From positions 415,318 to 479,317 of the forward strand of contig CAXAMN010027395.1 in assembly GCA_963970005.1 (NCBI GenBank): a stretch of 64,000 nt of DNA, in the 5' to 3' direction. Every line of letters begins with the position of its first letter. Positions within the stretch are counted from its first letter, which is position 1. The notes under the pieces were generated by a model. It had not been told where the DNA came from. It saw only the letters and a list, made by a program, of their open reading frames with translations, and did not search any database. The DNA is from Durusdinium trenchii (Eukaryota; Sar; Dinophyceae; Suessiales; Symbiodiniaceae). A program made the position numbers and the translations under genes. Below are positions 57,300 to 64,000 of the stretch, piece by piece.

Positions 57300-57859
57300 G
57301 CGCAATGACTATTGACGTGTTCCATTGTTCCAAGCTGGGTTTCATTTGGGGTATTGCTTGTATAGCCTTGAAGAAATGGTGTAAGGTTCCCTTCTGGAAA
57401 AGGCAGTTTAGGAGCTGTGCCGAAAAGCAAGGGTGAAGATTTTGTCCTTGAACATCTTAGGAATCCCTCACTCTCAGGCATCAATGAACGGGCCGCAACA
57501 AGACACGTTCCTGAAGGTCCTCAGAACATCTCGATCAGGTCTACCCAGGTGGCATGCTCAATCAAATACTGTATTGTTTCTTCGACATGAGATGCCGCCT
57601 TTTCCATGACAGCCATGGGGAAGGGAGACTTCACAGGTGGAATATGAATTCATGTTCATGCATTTTCTGAGTTGAAGTCTCTCCCCAAGTTGTTAGTTGT
57701 GGCTGGGAGTAGAGCCGAGGCACCTGTGGTCATGCTTCTTGCAGTCACACCACACTGGTTTGCAAGTGCTTAATTTTATCATGTTTCACTGGCCACCAGG
57801 TTCTGGGCGATGATTTCATGACTCGAAGTCCCGGCTGTTGTCGTTTTGGGCAAGTCGAG

Positions 57860-57894
57860 GTGCAAGCGAATAAGCAGTGGACCAGTCTCAAGGA
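57860..57894 (+). CDS. Cassette exon F2
   Basis: Thirty-five bases, phase 0 to 2: VQANKQWTSLK plus GA. Acceptor CAAGTCGAG, donor GTTCGG. Five of eleven residues match F1. Confidence 0.75.
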
Positions 57895-58012
57895 GTTCGG
57901 GGCTCAGCCCGACACCAGACGATGCGGTCGCGTGACCGGACGGACGCGCGTGACCGGACGGCGACGTTGGCGACGTTGGGCGACTTCTTCCCGGTTTGGA
58001 GTGCCTTTGTCA

Positions 58013-58090
58013 GCTTGGAGGCCGTCGCAATTGGGTTGGAGGCCATTGCTTGTAGGATCTTGTAGGTTGGAGGCCATCGCTATTGGGTTC
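58013..58090. repeat. Three tandem GGAGGCC-words
   Basis: CTTGGAGGCCGTCGCAATTG, GTTGGAGGCCATTGCTTGTA and GTTGGAGGCCATCGCTATTG in a row within the intron between F2 and D2. Confidence 0.8.
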
Positions 58091-58360
58091 CTTTTGCTAT
58101 TAGTATGAAAATGCAGGTCTTATTGGTGTGCCTTCCATCCAGCCTCTAGAGCTCAAATGCAACTTTTGGAGGATTTGTTTGGTAGATCATAATAGATCAT
58201 ATAATAGTAGTAGATGCAACTATATGAATATAACAATATAATACAATATATATATATATATAATAGTGCTTTTGTTGCTCCCGGCAGCAGTGTGGCGGCG
58301 TGGGTTCCGACCAATGGCCTTCCTCTAATCGCCTTTCGCTCGACCGATGGATCCTCTCAG

Positions 58361-58412
58361 GATGTACATGAAGCGAATCGAGCAGCATGACAAAGCAATG
58401 GCTGATTCTACG
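58361..58412 (+). CDS. Cassette exon D2
   Basis: Fifty-two bases, phase 2 to 0: MYMKRIEQHDKAMADST. Acceptor ATCCTCTCAG, donor GTCGGA. Confidence 0.8.
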
Positions 58413-58607
58413 GTCGGACCCTCAGGGAAAGCCTTGTGAGGAGCCGAAAAGGCAAGCCCCTGCGTGCTGTGTGGGTCGCTCAAGAGGATTGACTCTGAAT
58501 CATTTGATGGCATACCCCGATTGACGTCGACTCGGCATGTAACAAATCGCTGCCGACTTGCCATGATGGGTGAGAAAGCTTGATAGCCCTTTGATGCCCT
58601 TTGGGAG

Positions 58608-58649
58608 GCTGAAGTGAAAAAGCTGAAGGACGAAAATCAGAAGTTGCCC
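58608..58649 (+). CDS. Cassette exon E2
   Basis: Reads AEVKKLKDENQKLP over 42 bases after GGGAG. The donor is not clear in this copy, so the end is set by analogy with the other E exons. Confidence 0.7.
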
Positions 58650-58986
58650 CTCGGCCGAAGGATTCTGTTGGAGGTCACTGTGGTACCCCAAAGCCAAAAG
58701 CTTTAAAAGCACACTTCCCACAAGCAGGATTCACAACTAAGTGTCCCAAAATTTCCTCATATATAGCTCAGTTTGGTGACAAGAAGTAGATAGGTGTTAG
58801 CCAAAAGCCGTTGGCACCCAGTTAAGCAACCTGCGGGTATTTAGTAGAATAGTCGAACTACCCGGCTCTTTTGGCATGAAGGTGCGATCCTGGAGTACGC
58901 ATTTCAATCAATCGCCAATAATGCCGAAACTGCAGTGAAGCGCTCTGTTATACTTTACATGCTTGGAACCCCAGTTGCCACCACAG

Positions 58987-59050
58987 GAAAGCGGACTCTG
59001 CGGCTGCCGGCAACCCTGTGCAGGCGGCGCAGGTGCGGCAAGAAACGAAG
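58987..59050 (+). CDS. Extra helical exon between units 2 and 3
   Basis: Acceptor CCACCACAG, donor GTGACT, phase 2 to 0. Reads KADSAAAGNPVQAAQVRQET plus K. No clear counterpart in units 1 or 2. Confidence 0.5.
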
Positions 59051-59164
59051 GTGACTGGTAAATGCACTGGTCTTAGTCACTGTCTTAGTCTTACTTAAGA
59101 ACACATTTGTCACCCCCTCAAGAGCTGTTCTCACGACACCGATCGGAGAATCCCAGCACGGCAG

Positions 59165-59206
59165 GCGGAGGTCACCAGATTAAAGGAAGAGATTCAGAAG
59201 CTCAAG
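59165..59206 (+). CDS. Extra E-type exon in the A slot of unit 3
   Basis: Fourteen codons, phase 0 to 0: AEVTRLKEEIQKLK. Acceptor CGGCAG, GC donor (AAG|GCTCGA). Sequence and length match the E family, but its position before B3 is where A3 would be expected. Confidence 0.75.
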
Positions 59207-59597
59207 GCTCGAATGACGGGCCAAGGAAGGAAGGAAGGAAGACAATATTTGTTGGTCCACTGTTCGTTGGGGTGAAGGGTGAATCAAAACTTCAGGTGAT
59301 TGACCACAGTAGTGTGCACTGGTTTGCAGGTTTGTAGAAGGATGTCTCACCTGGTTCCCACAATGAAAACGTAGTGGTTTGGCTCATGCCCATGACACCC
59401 CAACTGAACTTGTGTATGCCGTGTAGGTGTAACTAGCTCAGACTTCCACTTTCAATATAGCTCAGTGTCACTCTGGCCTGTCGCTCAGGCAACAAGTTGC
59501 TCTTACCATGTTTCTCTCAAACCTTGCTCCCCTGTGCTTTGTGATCACCTTCCCTGCCGTGACTGACGGCACCATGCATCCCAGCGGCGTTGGGGAG

Positions 59598-59663
59598 GCC
59601 AAGGTGGAGGAGTCACAGAAGGGTGCCACTGAGGAGCGAAGCAAAGTCCAAGAGTTGGAGAAG
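59598..59663 (+). CDS. Cassette exon B3
   Basis: Twenty-two codons, phase 0 to 0: AKVEESQKGATEERSKVQEL plus EK. Acceptor TTGGGGAG, GC donor (AAG|GCTTGC), as in B1 and B2. Confidence 0.85.
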
Positions 59664-60122
59664 GCTTGCGGATCATAACAGATGTCCATGACTGCATGAC
59701 AATGCAATGCATGGCAATGATATCAGATTCTATTATCAACACGTCTATACTACTATACTTAAACTATCTTAAACTTATACTTACAGTATAATACTTAATC
59801 TTCGGTGTGTAGACCGAAACCCAAAAGTTGTGCATCCACAACCTTGTACCCACACTTTGTCAATCACAATTTCCCAGTGCTGTTTACCCCCATTCATTCC
59901 AGACTTGAATAGCCTGATGCCCACGGCTACCAAAGGGGATGATCCGTAATCGGGCCGCATTTGCTTGTTCATTGCCATAAAGTCCATGTATCAAGGAGTC
60001 CGACACGTTTAACGCCTAGGGACGAGGTAGAGACATCTCTAATCTATCACAAGTAATCAAACACAGACAAGTTCGTCAGTGAATCTCACTCAAGAAAGAA
60101 AGAGCCGCTGGCCTGTCGCGAG

Positions 60123-60179
60123 GCCAAGGGACAATTGCAGGTCCAGCTGAAGACCAAAATGGTGGAGCTTCAAAAGCAG
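60123..60179 (+). CDS. Cassette exon C3
   Basis: Nineteen codons, phase 0 to 0: AKGQLQVQLKTKMVELQKQ. Acceptor TCGCGAG, GC donor (CAG|GCCCAC), as in C1 and C2. Eleven of 19 residues match C2. Confidence 0.85.
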
Positions 60180-60469
60180 GCCCACCTCACGCAACACACT
60201 GCCCATAGCAAGAAATGCTATGCAGCTGGGCATCCAACTCCTCGAGACATGCTAGTGACAAATAATAGCGAAGAGATCAAGATGTCACGTGATCGAAACA
60301 ATTGATCGATTCAGTTCAATTGTCTCCAGTTGCTGACAGTCCTCCATCTTGTCAAGGCCATGTTGTCTAAATCCACAAGTTTTCTGCAGGGAGGGGTGGT
60401 AGAGGTGATGGATGCCAGGTATATAGGCCAGGACTTTGTTGTGTCTTCGCCGCCGAATCCAAGCCGCAG

Positions 60470-60504
60470 GCGTCCGAGGTCCGCAGCATGGAAGGAAAGA
60501 AGGC
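60470..60504 (+). CDS. Cassette exon F3
   Basis: Thirty-five bases, phase 0 to 2: ASEVRSMEGKK plus GC. Acceptor AAGCCGCAG, donor GTCCGA. Weak residue match to F1 but identical length, phase and place in the order. Confidence 0.65.
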
Positions 60505-60563
60505 GTCCGAGCACCTGGCGTCCGAGGGGCAGCGAGTGAGCCACGCGAAGCGCCTGGGTCAGA

Positions 60564-60656
60564 CTGAATTGTTTCTACTAGCTTCTTGTTACTACTAGTA
60601 AGGCACTTGTTACTACTAGCGATGCACTTGTTCCTAGTAGCGATGCACCTGAATTG
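60564..60656. repeat. ACTAGT-word repeat copy with 8-bp flanking repeats
   Basis: Words in the order TTCTACTAGCTTCTTG, TTACTACTAGTAAGGCAC, TTGTTACTACTAGCGATG, CACTTGTTCCTAGTAGCG. Bracketed by CTGAATTG at 60564-60571 and 60649-60656. Lies in the intron between F3 and D3. Confidence 0.8.
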
Positions 60657-60911
60657 CACACAGAAGGGAAAGTCCCTGCAGATCGTTTCGAGTATGGTCG
60701 AGTGGGTGCTGAGTCATCAGGCGGAGGCAGGTGCGACGGTAATGCATGGTAATCAACTGTAGCTGCATCCTTCCTTTCACAACATGTGTCTAAAGATTGC
60801 TAGGCCAATCGGGAGCGTTTCCTGGCTACCGCTTTTCAAGCATTTCTCGGAGCGCCCAAAAACTTTACATTGTCAGGCTGCCGGAGTGTGGTTCATCCAA
60901 TCGATGCTTAG

Positions 60912-60963
60912 GCTTCACATGAACCAGCTGGAGAAGGATTCCAAAGAGATCGAAGGCTTAAAG
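60912..60963 (+). CDS. Cassette exon D3
   Basis: Fifty-two bases, phase 2 to 0: LHMNQLEKDSKEIEGLK. Acceptor GATGCTTAG, donor GTCCGC. Confidence 0.8.
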
Positions 60964-61117
60964 GTCCGCCCGCTCATGCGTCCGCGCGCCATGCGTCCGT
61001 GCGCCATTTGCGAAGGGCGAAGGGGATTTGGGCAGGTTCGACCGGCGTTGCTCAAGTGACTTAATTCTAATTGAATTCTAATTAAACTTAATTCTTCTTA
61101 ATTCTCCTTTAAATTTA

Positions 61118-61209
61118 TTGTTTCTAATAGCTTCTTGTTACTAATATGGCCAGGAGCTACTAGTAGCGTCCTTGCTCCTAGTAGCGATGCCCTTTGCTCC
61201 TTTTAGCGT
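61118..61209. repeat. ACTAGT-word repeat copy
   Basis: Words AATAGCTTCTTGTTACTAAT, GGCCAGGAGCTACTAGTAGC, GTCCTTGCTCCTAGTAGCGA and a drifted last word, just upstream of E3. Confidence 0.8.
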
Positions 61210-61240
61210 CAACCGACGGGTTGGCACTCCACAAGATGAG

Positions 61241-61282
61241 GCCCAAGTGAAGAAGCTCCTGGACGAGAACCAGCGCCTGAAG
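61241..61282 (+). CDS. Cassette exon E3
   Basis: Fourteen codons: AQVKKLLDENQRLK. Acceptor AAGATGAG. The donor is unclear; the frame stays open for some codons beyond. Confidence 0.75.
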
Positions 61283-61416
61283 CAGACGCCACAGGCAGAG
61301 GTTAAACATATGCCCGCATGACTCAGCCTAGAGCACGGGAATTGCCCCACAAGTGTCTTGCTTGGCCCAAGCTTCACTCCGGGAAGTGCCTCGCCCTTCG
61401 ACAGGGCTCGGACCAG

Positions 61417-61468
61417 AAGCAGACGCAAAAGCACGCGGACCTGGCGATCCACTTGTGCGAGCAATACC
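61417..61468 (+). CDS. Possible further exon KQTQKHADLAIHLCE
   Basis: Acceptor GGACCAG, donor GTTTTG. Reads KQTQKHADLAIHLCEQY. The TQ...DL spacing loosely recalls the C exons. Confidence 0.45.
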
Positions 61469-61548
61469 GTTTTGGTCTTGAAGCCTTGGTGTTGGAGGTG
61501 GGGATGGTGGAGCCGGGCCGGCGACTTGACAGACCTTCCGCCATCTGC

Positions 61549-61580
61549 AGATGAAGGACTTTGTCAAACAAGAGTATTCC
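61549..61580 (+). CDS. Possible short exon MKDFVKQEY
   Basis: Follows CCATCTGCAG and reads MKDFVKQEY. The 3' end is not clear. Charged and helical. Confidence 0.35.
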
Positions 61581-61665
61581 CACAGAACCAGCCAGTCCTT
61601 CTATTCGATGGACAGTGACTTAGGCTCAGGTGCTTCAGCCAGTGTTGCAGTTGTGGCCGTGGCAG

Positions 61666-61700
61666 GTGGAGAAGCGGGACCAAGTTGGGAACACTTCCAA
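61666..61700 (+). CDS. Possible cassette exon F4
   Basis: Thirty-five bases, phase 0 to 2: VEKRDQVGNTS plus AA. Acceptor CCGTGGCAG, donor GTGCCT. Four of eleven residues match F1, with the same length and phase, which hints at the start of a fourth unit. Confidence 0.5.
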
Positions 61701-61948
61701 GTGCCTTGGCTGGACCAATCCGACAACCCAGTGAGACACCATAGGCTCTGCAAGCGGCTCGGGTGTCCTATAGGTACTGAGTAGTCCCCGCCTATTCGGT
61801 CATGAAGCTCAAAGTCCTAGAGGAAGGCTTCATGACCTCTACCACATACCTGCTACTCGACGTTTTATTCATATAGCTCGTTTGCTTTGGAGAACATGGG
61901 AGTTCAATAGTTCATTATGAACATGTTAAAACACATTGAATGTTGTTT

Positions 61949-62040
61949 CATAGCTTCTTGTTCCTAGTAGTCCGGCCAGGAGCTCCTAGTAGCGATGCCA
62001 GGAGCCCCTAGTAACGTCCTTGTTCCTAGTAGCGATGCCG
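61949..62040. repeat. ACTAGT-word repeat copy
   Basis: Words TAGCTTCTTGTTCCTAGTAG, TCCGGCCAGGAGCTCCTAGT, AGCGATGCCAGGAGCCCCTA and TAACGTCCTTGTTCCTAGTA. Confidence 0.8.
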
Positions 62041-62210
62041 GGGAAGCAATGCTGAAGTTTCCTCACCATAGGCCTATCCGTCCGTTTCCTCTCTGAGCTG
62101 GGCAGTTCTGGGATCCTACACGAGAAGAAGTTGCGTTGGAAACTGCAGAATGTGCATTGCCTTTTTTCCCCACCTGCCAGGTGAGGGTTGTTAGATTTTA
62201 TCACAGTTGT

Positions 62211-62284
62211 TCTTCCTCCGCCTCCGCCTCCGCCTCCGCCGCCTCCTCGTCCTCCTCCTTCCTCCTTCCTCCTTGCTTCCTTCC
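62211..62284. repeat. (CCTCCG)n and TCC-rich pyrimidine tract
   Basis: CCTCCG hexamers grading into TCCTCC and CTTCCT runs; strictly strand-asymmetric pyrimidine tract. Confidence 0.9.
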
Positions 62285-62327
62285 TCGCCAATCTGCTTCG
62301 CCGATCTTGTCTGGCCAGCTCCGGATC

Positions 62328-62554
62328 GCAGTGTGCACCCCTGGACCTCAACCGCAAGGATCCCCTCGCAGTGTGCACCCCTGGACCTCAACCGCAAGGA
62401 TCCCCTCGCAGTGTGCACCCCTGGACCTCAACCGCAAGGATCCGATCGCAGTGTGCATCCCTGGACCTCAACCGCAAGGATCCGATCGCAGTGTGCACCG
62501 CTGGACCTCAACCGCAAGGATCCGATCGCAGTGTGCACCGCTGGACCTCAACCA
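62328..62554. repeat. 40-bp tandem repeat, 5.7 copies
   Basis: Units start at 62328, 62368, 62408, 62448, 62488 and 62528 with GCAGTGTGCACCCCTGGACC and end in CAAGGATCCCCTC or CAAGGATCCGATC. Nearly identical copies. Because 40 is not a multiple of three, the reading frame rotates between units and all three + frames stay open. Confidence 0.95.
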
Positions 62555-62567
62555 GATAGTTTGCCAG

Positions 62568-63382
62568 ATAAAATCCACAAACACACAATCACAAACACAC
62601 GACCACAAACGCGCAACCACAAACCCACAACCACAAACACAATCACAAACCCACAATCGCAAACACAATCACAAACACACAACTACAAACACAACTACAA
62701 AGACACAATCACAAACACATAACCACAAACACAAAACTACAAACACACAATCACAAACACATAACCACAAACACAAAATCACAAACACACAATCACAAAC
62801 ACAATCACAAACACGCAACTACAAACACAATCACAAACACACAACCACACACATACACACAACACACAACCACAAACACACAACCACAAGCACACAACCA
62901 CAAACACACAACCACAAACACACAACCACAAACACACAAACACACAAACACAAACACACAACCACAAACGCACAAACACACAACCACAAACACACAACCA
63001 CAAACACACAACCACAGCCACAAGTACAAACACACAATCACAAAGACACAACCACAACTACAAACACATAATCACAAAGACACAACCACAACCACAACTA
63101 CAAACACAGAATCACAACCACTACCACTACCACAAACACAACCACAAACACATCCACAAACACACAACCACAAACACAACTACAAACACGCAATCACAAA
63201 GACACAATCACAACCACAACTACAAACACACAATCACAAAGACACAACCGCAACCACGACCACAACTACAAACACACAATCACAACCACTACCACACCCA
63301 CTACCACAAACACACAACCACAAACACACAAACACAAACACAACCACAACCACAACACAGCACACAACCACAGCACACAACC
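62568..63382. repeat. (ACAAACAC/ACAACC) satellite-like array
   Basis: About 815 bases made almost only of A and C, with units such as ACAAACACACAACC. The long open frames across it are a result of the composition, not a gene. Confidence 0.95.
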
Positions 63383-63876
63383 CGAGGACCCACAAGCAAC
63401 ATCGAGAACTACAATACTAACGACTATGGCAACATGCTCCTCACTATGGCATCAAGACAAATGATTGACATGTCATGGTGGGGATCACTCGAAGTAAAGT
63501 AATTTGATTCCCAGACAAATACAGTATATAGTTGCTTCTAGTTCATGCCGGGGCCCGATCCTGAAAAGTCTTTGCAAACTTGGAGCAGACCGAAAGAGAC
63601 ACACGCGGGGCATGAGGGATGAGGGTTGCCTTTTCCTTTGGGGTGGTGCCCATCGTTTCGGATCGCGTGATCAGTGTCGAATCAGCTTGACGAGGTCAGA
63701 TGTGCCTAAGGCTGGGTTTCTTTTGGGTGGCCGACCATTACTACCACATGGCAGTCATGGATTTGCTTCAATACATGAGTTGTTCTCAAGGTTGACTTTG
63801 GGAGTGAAGACTCCTAGGTGATCATCAAACAATATTTGCACATACCAATACCATATATCTATGAATCTACGAGCAG
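63383..63876. other. No supported gene
   Basis: Chance open frames only. Confidence 0.5.
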
Positions 63877-63900
63877 TTTGAGAAACAACTCGGGCAACAG
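63877..63900 (+). CDS. Possible short exon FEKQLGQQ near the window end
   Basis: Reads FEKQLGQQ after TACGAGCAG. Too short to be sure; the window ends soon after. Confidence 0.35.
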
Positions 63901-64000
63901 AGGTCCTTTATTTGGAAGGAGGCCTTGCCTTACAAGAAAGGGGTTGCAACCTCGACTTCTTCACAACAATAGAAATGCCTTCCAAAACAACAAGGTGAAA

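Noticed and set aside
62136..63071. 311-codon open frame
   Set aside because: It runs through the pyrimidine tract, the 40-bp repeat and the A/C array; openness follows from composition, and all frames are open there.

Overview
The window reads as nuclear DNA of a eukaryote with very intron-rich genes, most likely a dinoflagellate of the Symbiodiniaceae type. This rests on coding segments of only 30-150 bases separated by introns of several hundred bases or more, and on splice donors that are GT in some exons and GC or GA in others, a mixture known from dinoflagellate nuclear genomes. Long uninterrupted frames are almost absent; the longest open frames are chance openings or tandem repeats. 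No plasmid, phage, CRISPR or operon feature is seen, and no convincing tRNA or rRNA. All genes I can support lie on the + strand.

Layout. 1-9.9 kb: mostly non-coding sequence with four isolated candidate exons (about 2.45, 4.85, 5.1 and 7.85 kb). 9.9-23.9 kb: coiled-coil cluster I, about 25 short exons rich in E, K, Q, R, A and L. 24.6-27.1 kb: a four-exon gene whose phases join exactly into a 228-residue PDZ-RING protein. 28.1-29.9 kb: a membrane-linked P-loop NTPase that looks broken (two frame changes, no visible Walker B). 30.0-30.2 kb: a palindromic tandem repeat. 30.7-50.5 kb: coiled-coil cluster II. 51.5-61.7 kb: the most striking part, where cluster II continues as a tandemly repeated exon cassette. 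62.2-63.4 kb: three adjacent simple or tandem repeats.

The cassette has six exons, called A, B, C, F, D and E here, of 63, 66, 57, 35, 52 and 42 nt. Exon families recur in the same order three times with the same lengths and phases. B, C and D are paralogous by eye (for example B starts AKVEETDK, AKTEEAQK, AKVEESQK; C starts EKTQLQSD, EKTQIQSD, AKGQLQVQ). A full cassette is 315 nt, or 105 codons, exactly fifteen heptads, so each added copy would keep both reading frame and coiled-coil register. Donor type is conserved by position: all three B and all three C exons are followed by GC, all F and D exons by GT.

Two families of short dispersed repeats sit in the introns and intergenic DNA. One is a modular array of words spaced by ACTAGT or CTAGTAG at twelve loci in both orientations, several copies bracketed by direct repeats. 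The other is a roughly 20-bp word around GGAGGCCATCGCTATTAGG at five loci. They look like small insertional elements. How the coiled-coil clusters relate to one another (one gene or several), and what the protein does, cannot be settled from sequence alone.
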